A stretch of 64,000 bases of DNA from Pseudorasbora parva. Its lineage: Eukaryota > Chordata > Actinopteri > Cypriniformes > Gobionidae. The translations under genes were made by a program, and so were the position numbers. The stretch covers positions 25,956,809-26,020,808 of the forward strand of contig NC_090183.1 in the NCBI RefSeq assembly GCF_024679245.1. The letters are read 5' to 3'. Shown in pieces: positions 33,565-47,072 of the stretch. Below the pieces are notes generated by a model. It saw only the letters and a program-made list of their open reading frames with translations, made no database searches and was not told the DNA's origin. Numbering within the stretch: the first letter of the stretch is position 1; every line of letters begins with the position of its first letter.

Positions 33565-34400
33565 AAGAACTAAAGGTCCTTTCACACCAAGATCATGTCA
33601 TTCCAAACTCATAAGACTTTCGATCATCTTGGAAACACAAATGAAGATATTTTTAAAGAAATCTGAGAGCTTTCTGTCCCTGACACTTTGATAATTCAAA
33701 AAGTTAATATAAAGAGAGAGTAAAACTAACCGATATTATTGAGTGGTTTAATCTAATCTTGTTTAATTAATTTTTTTTATTCACATATAAACATTGATCA
33801 GCAAATATAAACAGAAGATCAAACATGCTGTTAAACACACAAGAATGAACCTCACTGGTTCTTGGGGAAGTTCAAACGTGCTGCGTAACACTTGAGAATG
33901 AACCTCATTGGTCCTTGTGGAACTCAATTGTGCTGCGTAACACATGAGGATTAATTTAATTGGTTCTTGTGGGAGCTTAAACGTGTTGTGTAACACATGA
34001 GAATTAACCTTATGAGTTCTTGCAGAAGCTTAAATGTTCTGGGTAACACACATGAATGAACCTTATTGGTTGATGCACATTAAGCGAACATGCTTGAGCT
34101 TCCGTTTACCACAACTGATGTGTGAGTTGGTGAATGTTTATATGTGAATAAAACCCTAAAATCAATATGTTCCTCTCTTAAGAAAATTTGGACTAAATCG
34201 TTCAATTCATGTGGATTATTTATATATCTTCATTAACTTTTTTTGAAGTGTCAAAGTGGTAATTACATAGCTGTCAACAAGGACAGAAAGCGAACAGATT
34301 TCATCAGAAAGATATTTATTTGTGTGCCGAAGATGACCAAAAGTCTTTTGGGTTTAGAACGTCAAGGGTGAGTAAATTATAAAAGAATTTGACATCTGCA
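33565..34400. mobile_element. Fold-back MITE with an internal minisatellite
   Basis: The left arm (GTCATTCCAAACTCATAAGA, GAAGATATTTTTAAAGAAAT) pairs with the right arm (AGAAAGATATTTATTTGTGT, AAAAGTCTTTTGGGTTTAGA, GGGTGAGTAAATTAT). The centre holds about 4.5 copies of a 52-bp unit. It belongs to the broad TTAA-type fold-back group. Confidence 0.65.
33837..34078. repeat. 52-bp minisatellite, about 4.5 units
   Basis: Unit starts are 33837, 33888, 33940, 33993 and 34046 (51, 52, 53 and 53 bp). Each begins ACAC, passes through GAATGAACCT-ATTGGTTCTTG and ends near GTGCTGCGTA. The units differ by 15-25 percent, so the array is old. Confidence 0.85.
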
Positions 34401-34441
34401 GTGTGTAATATGAAAACAAATATGATTTGATTACTATAAAC

Positions 34442-35437
34442 TACAGTGCATCCTGAAAGTATTCACAACGCTTCATTTTTTCCACATTTTATTTAACAGC
34501 TTTATTGCAAAATGGATTAAATTAATATTTTAATGAATCTACAAACAATACCCCATAATGACAACATGAAAGTTTATTTGAAATATTTGCAAATTTATTA
34601 AAAATCAAAAATCAAAAGTTTATATTTACAGCTCAATAATTTGTTGAAGCACCTTTGGCACCAATTATAGCCTCATGTCTTTTTGAGTACGATGCTACAA
34701 GCTTGGCACACCATTTTTTGGGCAGTTTCTCCCATTCTTCTTTGCAGGACCTCTCATGCTTCATCAGGTTTGATGTGTAGCGTCGGTTCACAGTCATTTT
34801 CAGATCTCGCCAGAGATGTTCAATCGGGTTCAAGTCTGGGCTTTGGCTGGGCCACTCAAGGACATTCACAGAGTTGTCCTGTAGCCACTCCTTTTTTGTT
34901 ATCTTGGCTGTGTGCTTGGTGGAAGATAAACCCCAGAGAGCTCTGGAGCAGGTTTTCATCAAGGATGTCTCTGTATTGCTGCATTCATCTTTGGTCACTC
35001 TACCATACAAGCCCGGTTGGTAGAGTGCTGCAGAGATGGTTGTTCTTCTGGAAGGTTCTTCTCTCTCCACAGAGAAACACTGGAGCTCTGTCAGAGTAAA
35101 CATCAGGTTTTTGGTCACCTCCCTGACTAGGGCCCTTCTTCCCTGATCACTCAGTTTTGCCAGGTGGCCAGATCTTGAAGGAGTCCTGGTGGTTCCAAAC
35201 TTCTTCCATTTACAGATGATGGAGGCCACTGTGCTCATTGGGACCTTCAATGCTGCAGTTTTTTTTTTTTTACCCTTCCCGAGATCTGTGCTTCGATACA
35301 ATCCTGTCTCAGAGGTCTACAGACAATTGGGCTTCATGGCTGGGTTTGTGCTCTGACATGCACTGTTAACTCTAGGACCTTATGAAGAAAGGTGTGTGCC
35401 TTTCCAAATCATGTCCAATCAACTGAATGGTTGTGGG
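34442..35437 (-). mobile_element. Tc1-like element, one end only
   Basis: The left boundary TACAGTGCATCCTGAAAGTA is a Tc1-type terminal repeat next to TA. The element reads on the minus strand: 3' part at 34442-34632, transposase remnant, then 5' leader sequence (CACACCTTTCTTCATAAGG in reverse) ending near 35437. The distal terminal repeat is absent, so the element is truncated there. Confidence 0.75.
34633..35301 (-). pseudogene. Tc1-like transposase with central deletion
   Basis: The 222-codon frame contains parts of the HTH DNA-binding region (VPMSTVASIICKWKKFGTT, then SGHLAKLSDQGRRALVREV) and the C-terminal catalytic Glu block (WPSQSPDLNPIEHLWRDLK). Between them, from about residue 100 to 135, the sequence jumps from GLYGRVTKDECSN to KHTAKITKKEWL. 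The first and second catalytic Asp motifs of the DD34E triad are therefore gone. A full enzyme is about 340 residues. The frame stays open despite the deletion, but the product cannot be a transposase. A truncated DNA-binding product could in principle act as a repressor; this is speculative. Confidence 0.85.
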
Positions 35438-35600
35438 CGCGGTCGGGGGTGGAATAAATCCTCACAGAAACCCATAATAATAATAATATTTTTAATTTGT
35501 ACCTGTGCTCTTCCTACTTGTATAACAACTTAACAAACAGGAAATATACATTGTAATCAATTTGCACTGGATACGTTATGAATTATATATAGATTAATCC
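35438..35600. other. Spacer
   Basis: Nothing recognisable. Confidence 0.4.
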
Positions 35601-36190
35601 TTATTAAAGGTACTGAAGTTATTTAGTCAAGAGCAGAGCATATTTAGTGAGCAATTACTTTTGTTCTTTACATTGTCATTATAAGGGGTTACTGTCACCT
35701 TAAATGATCTTCCGCTGTCGCTCATGATGTGAATGTGAAATGCTGAAGTCGCAGTTACAAAACTTACCAAACGCGTGACTGTCCCCCACCCTGCTCCTCT
35801 TCAGAAAATTAAATTCGCTGTCCCATTGATCACGGAATTTACACGAGGGTTATGTTTTTTTGGCAGGAGTGCCTTCCATCTCTATCGTTACGTCCATCAT
35901 TCGTCTCGGTTTTGTTTTAGTTTTTTTTTTCCCGCGTTGTCACTCGTCATCTTACCTCACACACCTACATTATTGTAGGCTACTGTAAATTATCGAGAGG
36001 CTAGTTACAGAGCTCAGACTGGAAATGTTCTAGTTTTTTTCCTCCCGTATTATTATTTTTTAATAACGCAGGTTAAAATACGGGATATATAAAGGAAAAT
36101 ACTAATACGGGAGGACGGCGGGAAAGAAGGGTAAAATACGGGACTTTCCCCGCCAAAACAGGATACTTGACAGGTATGCTCCTACTGCGT
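35601..36190. repeat. Dispersed repeat with CCCGTATT/AATACGGG words
   Basis: Inverted pairs of CCTCCCGTATTA and TAATACGGGAGG occur at about 36041-36112, with further AAAATACGGGA copies. I recall such words from cyprinid transposon relics, but I cannot name the class. The boundaries are vague. Confidence 0.4.
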
Positions 36191-38871
36191 TTGTGCTGTG
36201 ACTCTCGTTCAGCTCACACTGTGTCGAGCATACACATTCAGTTTTTAATTGTAGTGTCTGTTTTCTAACTGAACTAAATTATTTTAATACTATAAAAATG
36301 AAAACGACGGTGGGGGCGGTGGCGCAGTGGGCAGGTGATGTAACCGATGTTTCACCTGAAGACGCGAGACTCACAATAAAACGGCATCTTTTTGGTTTTG
36401 AGTCAACTAGTAGCCCAGTTGTATAATTTCTTCCGATACTGCCCTCTGTAACCACTGGGAGAGGCCTCATAGGGCAGCGAAGCAAGTGCATTCTGGAAGT
36501 TGATGTCTTTCATCCACATGAGCCAAAAATACATATTCTGGCTTTTTTCAGTCTAGAAGGCCGCAACTTCTAAAATAATTTCACATTTCTACATAAATGA
36601 CCCAGTTTAACTACACAATCATCTTTCCAGCTGTGAAATATCCCTTTAAAAATGTATTTCTCTAGATGGACAGAATTATTTGGCTAATTTGATGGTTTAC
36701 AATGCTTACAGACTATTTTAGACGATGAGAAAAACACACTTTTGTATGTCACATTCATATCATCAAACTAATAAATAACCAGACAGGCAACTATAAGATA
36801 TTTCTTCTCAACACTGATTGTAGTGCCATAGACTCTGAGAAACGCACAGATAGCAACCCACACACTCCGTCACGACTTCTGACTCTACAGCGGATTTCCA
36901 TTTTCAGCTGTTTTCCGAGATACAGGTGGACCACGTTCAGAGAAATCCTTGTCCATCTTCGTCTACTTAATATTCTGACCATGAAAGTGTTTAACCCCCC
37001 AAAAGATATCAGATAACTTTTTCTTCCTCTCCACAGATGATATTAAGTGCCTGCCATTATCTCAGTAGGTCTGTATCATATTAGAATCTGCAATCGGGTC
37101 AGAAAGTATACAGGGCTCTTGTCTCGCCCACTGCTGCAGAATTACTTTCTGCCACACAATGTCGACTGAATGGGTGAAAGCTTTGTCATTTAAACTGCAT
37201 AAAGAGGCCAGAAATTGATTTTTATTGTAGATCTTCATATCTAATAAAGCTCAGAGGATCTCTTTTCTTCAGCGTCTGAATGGCCACTGAATGCTTTCAA
37301 TCTACTTCTGTGTTTCATGCATAAAAGTGGAGGCCTGGATGAATTAGGGGGGTGGGGGGGGGGCGCAATGCCAGTGAAAAGCGACCCCCCCCCCCCCTTT
37401 CTTTCTCAGAGGGAGGCAGATCTGGGGAGGAGGGAGAAGGTGAAGTAGATGGGGGTAATTGAAAAAGGAACTGATTTTCTCCTCTTCTTTTTTAGAAGAA
37501 TGTGTTCTTTTCAATGAGAGAAAAAAAACAAAAAACAGAACCAGATCTGGATTGCGAAATTAAAAGAGGGACCATGGAGAAGTCCAGCATGAATGTGAAA
37601 AACATAAAAAGATGCTCCATATTTTTCATTTTAGTCAAAGGCGGCTCACCTGGTTCATTGCCCAGGTTTTCGGAAGAGAGTGCGTCTCAAACCCTGAGGC
37701 GGCTTCAATGAGCCATTTAGAATTTTATTTTCCTTCAACATTTCTGCCTGTGCGATCATCCTTTGCGGCTAAACGCTTTACCTTGCTTACAGAGCTCCTT
37801 GCAGAATTTTACTCATTTCCCCTCATTGCTCGTAATCCTAAACATGTAAACAAAATTTGTTTTCATGCGACTGAATATGATTAATTATCTCGGAGTAATC
37901 CAGCTCCACTCGCAAAGACTTTTCAGAGGAGATTACAATTTCCAAACTGACAACCATGATAGTTGGGAGCTCTCTGTACGTCTTAGATTAAAGGTCACAC
38001 AGAGAGAGAGAGAGAGCAAGCAAAACTCAGGAAACATTAAGTTAGGTTAGGGCAGATGCAATCGTAGCCACTTCACACGCAAAAGGAAGCAGCGACTGCC
38101 TCGAACGAGAAAAAGAAAATGAAAATGGATATCTGCATATTTGCCACCAAAACATATGGCTGTGCCTAATGCCATTTAACACTCGGGGCTGGGTTTAATC
38201 AAACTTCTGCAATTAAAAACACAAATTAGATGCAAACAGCTGAAAGTTGGCTTATGATGCACAGAGGGATGACAGACTTAGATAGAAGTGAGAGCTATAC
38301 ACTCCCCATAATCCTGACAAAGACATCTCACTACATGCTCTGCGTATCAACATATACACACCCTGTTTGGCATTTTAGCATATTATAACATCCCATAAGA
38401 ATAATGAGAAAACATTGAAAATAACATATGCAATGCATAATCAATACATATGGGAGAAGTATTATTTTCATGCCTCGAACAAAGGCAAATGTAATGCATT
38501 TCTGGGTCCTGAAATCAATTATGTCAAAATAATAAAAGTCCAGAACTAGTGATCAGAACTAGTGATCATAAAGAGATGTTCTCATCTACATTCAAGTTGG
38601 GGAAAAAAACAGTTAATGTTGTGAAGCAATAGCTTCTTCCTGGAATTATTAATTTGCCCTGAGAGTACTATGTATTGTAGGCTAATATGACTGTAAGACT
38701 CAAGTACACGGGATAGTGTGTACTCTATTGACCATAATAACATTAGGAGGGATGTACACGTCCATGACCCAACCTCCATCACAGCACTGCTCGCCCACTT
38801 AAGATGATCTTACTCAAGCACAGAACATTATTTTCAAGTAATTTTCCATATAAGACACATTTGTGAGTATG
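36191..38871. other. Long repeat-poor interval, candidate conserved noncoding cluster
   Basis: No transposon is evident over 2.7 kb, apart from a tRNA-like GGTGGCGCAGTGGGCAGG word at 36312 that could be a SINE scrap. A G-run (37347-37363) and C-run (37385-37397) lie close together. Blocks at 36790-37300, 37500-37900 and 38040-38300 resemble conserved noncoding DNA. No exon is recognised. Confidence 0.35.
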
Positions 38872-40397
<1,526 letters not shown>

Positions 40398-40879
40398 CCT
40401 GTCAAACACATATGACAACACTGTCCCAAATATTGAGTAATCTTGTTATACTCAGTAAGAATGTTTTTGACAAGCATGTATATTGTATATTGTCTATAGC
40501 AGTTTGAATCCAGTTTGTGTCATGCGATAATCATATTCCCATCATTTGTCCCTTTACCATCCAATACATTAAAACCAAAAGGGCCTTTAACCAAAATGAA
40601 ATACAATAAAACATTGCTGCAAGCACGGTGGAATTTTTCCTCTAAACATTTCTTGGAATAAGCAACTGAAATTGTTTTTTAAAAATTCTGATAGTAGAAT
40701 AAAACTAAATGCTGTTTAGGTAGCAACAGTCTTTTATACAACATCAATGTCTTTGGAAACAGCATAAACATCTTTACAGTTCAAATAATACAAGTTTAGA
40801 GATAAAGTTTAAGCTAGCATGCTGTCTGATATGCTAAGCTATTACACTGAGCTTTTATCATGCAACATCTAAGCCTAAC
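40398..40879. other. Spacer
   Basis: A+T-rich, with nothing recognisable. Confidence 0.4.
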
Positions 40880-41648
40880 ACTCACTCACTCACTCACCCA
40901 TCTCGCTCACTCCCTCACTCACTCACTCACTCACTCACTCACTCACTCACTCACTCACTCACTCACTCACTCACTCACCCATCTCACTCACTCACTCACT
41001 CGCTCACTCACTCACTCACTCACCCATCTCACTCACTCACTCACTCACTCACTCACTCACTCACTCACTCACTCACTCACTCACTCACTCACTCACTCAC
41101 TCACTCACCCATCTCACTCACTCACTCACTCGCTCACTCACTCACTCACTCACCCATCTCACTCACTCACTCACTCACTCACTCACTCACTCACTCACTC
41201 GCTCACTCACTCGCTCACTCACTCGCTCGCTCACTCACTCACTCACTCACTCACTCACTCACTCACTCACTCACTCGCTCACTCGCTCGCTCACTCACTC
41301 ACTCGCTCACTCACTCACTCACTCACTCACTCACTCACTCACTCGCTCACTCACTCACTCACTCACCCATCTCACTCACTCACTCACTCACTCACTCACT
41401 CACTCACTCACTCACTCACTCACTCACCCATCTCACTCACTCACTCACTCGCTCACTCACTCACTCACTCACCCATCTCACTCACTCACTCACTCACTCA
41501 CTCACTCACTCACTCACTCACTCACTCACTCACTCGCTCACTCACTCGCTCGCTCACTCACTCACTCACTCACTCACTCACTCACTCACTCACTCACTCA
41601 CTCACTCACTCACTCACTCACTCGCTCGCTCACCCGCCCGCTTGCTCA
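40880..41648. repeat. Long (CTCA)n array with higher-order structure
   Basis: About 770 bp of CTCA with CGCT variants and CCCATCT interruptions. The interruptions put ATCT at 40900, 40981, 41026, 41111, 41156, 41369, 41430 and 41475. Three of the intervals are exactly 45 bp and enclose the same internal CGCT variant. The 292-codon Ser-Leu-Thr-His frame through it follows from the repeat and is not a gene. Confidence 0.95.
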
Positions 41649-41801
41649 CTCTTTTATACTGTACAAACTGTATTTCCTGTCCTACTACACAACTCTACCC
41701 CTAAACAAACTTTCTGCATTTTTAATAAAATAAAATAAAAACTTTTAAGCCATTTGATTTTCAAGCTGTGTCCTCATAAACCACATATGCCTGTACTGCT
41801 G

Positions 41802-41805
41802 TACA

Positions 41806-41890
<85 letters not shown>
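41802..41890. repeat. (AC)n microsatellite
   Basis: About 80 bp of AC with one AT interruption near 41811. Confidence 0.95.
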
Positions 41891-41898
<8 letters not shown>

Positions 41899-42170
41899 AG
41901 AATGATCTGAAGCTTTGTTTTTATACTAATAAAAGTAACATTATATTATTATTTTTTAATGAATGGTTGAAATAACATGAAATGAACTATAAAGCGACTG
42001 AGAAGGATGGACTAAATTGGCAGACTAAATAATTCAAGATAATGTAAATAATCAAAAGATTGCTAACTTATAGAAATACATATGAACATATTTGACAGAT
42101 TTAGTAAAAATTGGACCATATTTGTGAGATTTAACATTATGTTTAACCAAATTGAATGATCAAGATGGGA
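41891..42170. other. Spacer
   Basis: Nothing recognisable. Confidence 0.4.
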
Positions 42171-42222
42171 TATGATGGCTTTCACTTCTCATTCCTCAGA
42201 ATGAGAAGTGAAAGCCATCATA
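42171..42222. repeat. Perfect 23-bp hairpin with 6-nt loop
   Basis: Arms 42171-42193 (starting TATGATGGCTTTCACTTC) and 42200-42222 are exact reverse complements around CCTCAG. The flanks do not extend the stem. It could be a small RNA hairpin, a foldback scrap, or the product of a template switch during replication. Confidence 0.9.
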
Positions 42223-44152
42223 GAAAACATTTCATATCAATGAAACCGATGTATCGGTGGACCATCTGAAATGAAAAGCAACATAAGATTTATGCTTTTG
42301 TGCACCAGCCTTAAGTTAGATGCTCACAGTTATAGCCAGCATTTATATGTCAGACTCAAATATGAGATGACGCAAAGTTAATTTTTCTTTCGCCACTTGC
42401 CGAGTGCTGAAGGACAATAGTGTCTGCTGACTCCTCTGCTCTAAAAGAGCCATGTAAATCATGGCATTCTCAAACACAGCAGCAGCTCACCGAGGCCAAG
42501 GTGAGCCGGTGTAGACAAAGTGGGCCTGACACAGGTCTCCCCCTCAACGATACCGAGGAGAGAGGGGGAGAAGAGGGAGGTGGAGGAAGGGAGGAGGCTT
42601 TGAGAGGATTCTTTATGCGGCTCTGTGTATTTCTTTCATGTTGTCCAGCCAGTAACTGAGTTGGCTTGCCGGAGGTGATGGCTAATTCACACCCTCAGAT
42701 CAGGAGCATGAAATGAGAGAGGAGAGCAGAAGGGGAAAGCCCTGGGGTTAATGATAGCTCTCCCTGCGCATATATCCAACACCATTTCATATAAATCTGC
42801 CCAAATGGTTTCATTTGAGATGATCCCTGGCATCTCCTGAGCGCATACACATGCACATAATCTCATATGACATAGCATATGTGCTCTCATAACCATCTAC
42901 TGTACAGCAAACACATGCTGAAGGATGATAAGTTATTAAATAAGTCATCTAAGGATAGATTAGGTAGTAGTTATTCTATATAGATTTTATTCCATATAAA
43001 ACAAACAAACCACACATTCATTGGGCTATGATGTAGATATTTTGGTGCCACACGATCAGCAAAACGAACAAATGGTTATACTGTATTACACTGCTAGCTA
43101 AAAAAAAACACAACATTAAGGGACTTCACAAATCTTTGACTTCTCAGTTGAACAAGCTTGTGGATAAAGAATTTCTGCCCGCTTTCTCCACCAAAAACCC
43201 CTCTTTAAAGTTATTTCAAATTTTCCAGCAAGGCTTTGAGAAATCTGTTTGTTTGAGGGCAGCATTAGATGTGACCAGCGTTTTATTGTGACATAAAACC
43301 GCATTTCTTCCTCGGCAGATTAAAAATAAAATCGGTTAATAAGAAAAGCTGTCAGCGGTAGAAAACGGCTGACATAATCCGTTTATCCTCCAAGCAATAA
43401 AGATATTGGTCCTTGGGAGTCTATCTTCCCTCTTATGTTATTTCGCCCAAAACATTATCTTCTATGCATTCAGATGGATTAAGAAGTCATATGGTAGATA
43501 GAAGGAAAATGACAGATACAATAAAATATAATATCCTTTCAGTTCTCCTCACATCCTCTCACAGAAGGCTACACGTATGTGCACACACATAGGCGAAAAA
43601 GGGAAGGAGAGATAGAGAACGAAGGAGAGAAAAGTAAACAGAGATGGAGCATGAGCTGAAGAAAAGAGCAGCCAGAGCAGGCAACTGTGTTTTGAAATGC
43701 TGATATGATGAGAAAGCGATTGGACTGGCTTCTAGAGAGGTCACAGCATCCCTCTCCTGTAACTCCCCTCCGTACCTGCTTTTAAATGGTCACAATTCTA
43801 CTTCCTGTGGGCCTGCCAGCTCGCCCGCCACCTTCTACGAAAACAGAAAAGCTAGTTATTGGCACAGTTGCAATATACAACAAGGATGAAAATAAAACAA
43901 ATTGCATGGTGCTTTTTCATAATATTGTTACCCAGCAAATATCTGTTTTGATTTTTTTTTTTTTTGACTACATTTATCTAAAAAGAAACAAGCCAATTTA
44001 AGGTAGCATGGCCCAATTAGCCCCTGCTGGTAGATTCTTTAACTACACCTCCGGGACACAAAAAGCATCGTTTGCCATTGACTGGCATTCAAAATGTGTA
44101 TTTATTTCTAATTTATCCTGACAAAAAAAAAATATATATATTTTTCACTTTG
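42223..44152. other. Single-copy interval, candidate conserved noncoding DNA
   Basis: Repeat-free blocks at 42400-42900, 43100-43460 and 43540-43850 have balanced composition. A TTAA-rich end and a poly-T tract (43950-43965) follow. No exon is recognised. Confidence 0.35.
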
Positions 44153-44425
44153 GTAACACTATAATAAGGTTTGATTTGTTAACATTAGTTAACTACATTA
44201 GTTAACCTGAACTAATAATGAACCGCACTTCTACACCACTTATTAATCTTTGTTAATGTTAATTTCAACATTTACTAATACATTTTTAAAATTTCAAGTT
44301 GTATTTGAACAAACTATGAACAACTGCATTTTTAGATTAACAAATAAAATAACAAATGTAAAATGGTTAGTTCATGTTATTACATTAACTAATGTTAACT
44401 ATTGAACCCTTATTGTAGTGTTAAC
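44153..44425. mobile_element. Repeat C, nearly full copy
   Basis: The left end GTAACACTATAATAAGG and the right end, reverse-complemented GTTAACACTACAATAAGGG, are inverted repeats. The body is built of GTTAACATTAGTTAA-type words. Fragments of the family lie at 4849-4977 and in both duplicated blocks. Confidence 0.75.
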
Positions 44426-44572
44426 ATACTTTTTGACTATTTTTTCAATATTTTGTTTGGTCAAAATAAATGTTTTTTTTTTTTGCTGGCAAATATTTTT
44501 GTCACTATCTTTACTGACAAAAAATGTTTATGTTTTTATTTAGCAAATTTATTCTGATAAGACAACATTTTT

Positions 44573-44746
44573 ACAGTGTAAAAAAAGAAGGTCTCCAATT
44601 GATAATTATCTAGAGTGACTGGCCAAATTGAATTTCTGTGAATTAAATTGTATCAATTCACAGAAATTATATTTGGTCAACTGAAAAATTTAGATGTGAC
44701 CACTAGAAAATGTTTAATTGGAGATTCCGGAATTTTTTTACCGTGG
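44573..44746. mobile_element. Palindromic MITE, copy 2
   Basis: The termini ACAGTGTAAAAAAAG and TTTTTTACCGTGG flank arms that pair (GGTCTCCAATTGATAATTA with TGTTTAATTGGAGA). The core AATTTCTGTGAATT pairs with AATTCACAGAAATT. It is related to 4434-4686. Confidence 0.7.
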
Positions 44747-46187
44747 TGTTTATTCTATAATTTATAAATTTTAAATTATATAAATTCTATAATTTAAAAC
44801 TTTTTGAACCACTGACTGTAATGGCAATACAGTTTTTTTTTTCTCTTTAATTTCCCACTAATTATCTATTTTCCCACAAAATAAGTCAGGGGTAACTGCC
44901 ATTAAGATGAACAGAAATGCTAATGGGTAGTCCTCTCAAGGAATTATAAACAAACATATTAATTATTTTACATAAATGCATGAGTACACATTATCTCCCT
45001 CCCCTGACAATGATAAATTCTTTGATATGTATACATTAGCACTTCAGTATCTCTGTGGCTACACTTGATTCTGATGGGTATTTAATATGCTTGCTTAATG
45101 GCGGTAATAGCCCATTTCGCAAAGAGGTCTTGTCTGCTCTGGTTTCTGAGGGTCTGGATAGATTGAGGATGAGGGGAGTCTGAGCTGCAGTGTATGCCTG
45201 TGAACCGAGTCTGTTATGTTTAATCAGGCCGGTTTGGCTGGTAATGAATTTTGATTACGCCTGTTCACGGCAGCAGAGTGTAAAGTCGAGAGATGGGGGA
45301 GGTCAGGAAAGAGAGGGGGTGAAATATTAATATCTTCTAAAATGATGCATGAATCCCTTGTGTGTAATTTCCTTCACTCGCCTTGTCCGCTATTAAACAG
45401 TTAGCACTTCATCATTAGAGAGGGAACTTTTTGCTTTTCCATTCATCTCTCTGTAATGGCCATTCGTTGATTAATGCAGATCTTGATTCATTAGTTTATC
45501 ATCACTGTGGTTTTAACTGATCATTGCATATCCATCATGTGGCAACTGGAAGTGTTTGCAAGCGGAACGCTTAGACCGCGTAGACTCCCCACAGGGTCTG
45601 CCGCACCAACCCGTGAATATAAGGGAGTGTTTTTGCAGAGGGTGGGGAGGAGTAATAACTCACGTTGTCTCCAGCCTGTCCCCCTGCACTCAATGAGAGG
45701 CGATTGTCTCCTCGTGTCTGCACACACCCACCTATTAAAATGCCATCACTTTCATTTATAAAAAGCAAAAAGAGCTGAAAATGCACAAAACATTATTTGA
45801 TTTAGAGTGGTTGCCTGCAGAGGATCTTATTAAATGCTAAAGAGCTCAGAGAGTAAATGGATATAAAGTCCAAATAGCCATAGACTTTTTTTTTTTAGAT
45901 TCATTTAAAAGGCCAGTGTAAAAGGTCACTTTGAGGGCTGGACAGGTATATAAAAATATACAGAGTGATAAAGCTGTTATTGGCCATGCTAACAAGGCCC
46001 ACTCTAAAAAAGGGGACAGAAACCCCTTATAATAACCCCTTAAGAATCACAATGCATTTAACCTATTTAAAAAATTGTTGTAAATATAAACAGATGGAAA
46101 TGTGCATGCAAAGTCATTTAGTGCACTATGTAGATATTCTCTCCATAATATAAAGTTTGCCTGTGATTCAAAAGTTTAACAGATACA
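44747..46187. other. Single-copy interval, candidate conserved noncoding DNA at 44980-45780
   Basis: Repeat-free. Words such as TGGTAATGAATTTTGATTAC and GTTGATTAATGCAGATC contain homeodomain-type cores. The frames at 45507-45786 on both strands show no domain. Confidence 0.35.
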
Positions 46188-47072
46188 TGTTATTGCCAAA
46201 AGTATTGGGACACCCCTCAAAATTATTGAGTTCAGGTGTTTCTATCCCTTCCATGGCCAAAGGTGTATAAAATCAAGCTCCCAGCATGCAGACTGCTTCT
46301 ACAAACATTTGTGAAAGAATGGGTCGCTCTCAGGAGCTCAGTGAATTCAAGCGTGGTATCTTGATAGGTTGCCACTTCTCCATTGAGTCCATTCATGAAA
46401 TTTCCTCTATAATACTAAATACTCCACTGTCAACTGTTAGTGGTATTACCACGAAATGAAAGCAATTAGGAAAAACAGCAACTCAGCCAAAACGTGGTAG
46501 GCCATGTAAAATTGCAGAGCGGGGTCAGCACATGCTGAGGCATACAGTACACAGAAGTCGCTAACTTTCTGCCAAGTCAATAGCTACAGACCTCCAAACC
46601 TTTTGTGGCCTTCAGATTAGCTTAAGAACAGTGCATAGAGAACTTCATGGAATGGGTTTCCATTGCCGATCAGTTGCATCCTAGCCTTACATCACCAAGT
46701 GCAATGTAAAGCGTTGGATGCTGGGGTGTAAACCCCACCACCACTGGACTCTAAAGCAGTGGAGACATGTTCTCTGGACTGACGAATCACACTTCTCTGT
46801 CTGGCAATCCAATGGATGAGCCTGGGTTTGGCGGCTGCCAGGAGAATGTTAGTTGCCTGACTGCATTGTGCCACGTGTAAAGTTTGGTGGATGGGAGGAT
46901 TATGGTGTGGGGTTGTTTTTCAGTGGTTGCTTCAGCATACCAAGGCAATTTAGACAATTCCATGCTCCCAGCTTTGTGGGAACAGTTTGGGGATGGCCCC
47001 TTCCTGTTCCAACATGACTGCGCACCAGTGCAAGGTCCATAAAGGCATGAATGAGAGAGTTTAGTATGAAGG
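46188..47072 (+). mobile_element. Tc1-like element, 3'-truncated
   Basis: It starts TTATTGCCAAAAGTATTGGG, a terminal-repeat-like end, and runs through a 5' leader into a transposase pseudogene. It stops abruptly at about 47072, so the last third of the gene and the right terminal repeat are missing. It belongs to a different Tc1 lineage from 34442-35437. Confidence 0.7.
46319..47072 (+). pseudogene. Tc1-like transposase, stops and truncation
   Basis: From ATG at 46319 the frame reads MGRSQELSEFKRG, the start of a Tc1-type HTH domain. Further on, in shifting frames, VSGITTK, RGQHMLRHTVHRSR, the first catalytic block VLWTDESHFSVWQSNG and VKFGG are recognisable. At least four in-frame stops occur, together with a deletion near 46920 and frameshifts after it. 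The second Asp block survives only as a mutated QHDCAP-like remnant near 47015. The Glu block is absent. The frame is dead. Confidence 0.8.

Noticed and set aside
36312..36345. GTGGCGCAGTGGGCAGG word resembling a tRNA A box
   Set aside because: No B box or cloverleaf follows; at most it is a SINE scrap, too short to call.
40880..41648. CRISPR-like regular repeat spacing
   Set aside because: The spacing is that of a tetranucleotide array with interruptions; there are no unique spacers.
40860..41738. 292-codon open frame of Ser-Leu-Thr-His repeats
   Set aside because: It is the translation of a CTCA microsatellite; the period and interruptions explain the open frame completely.
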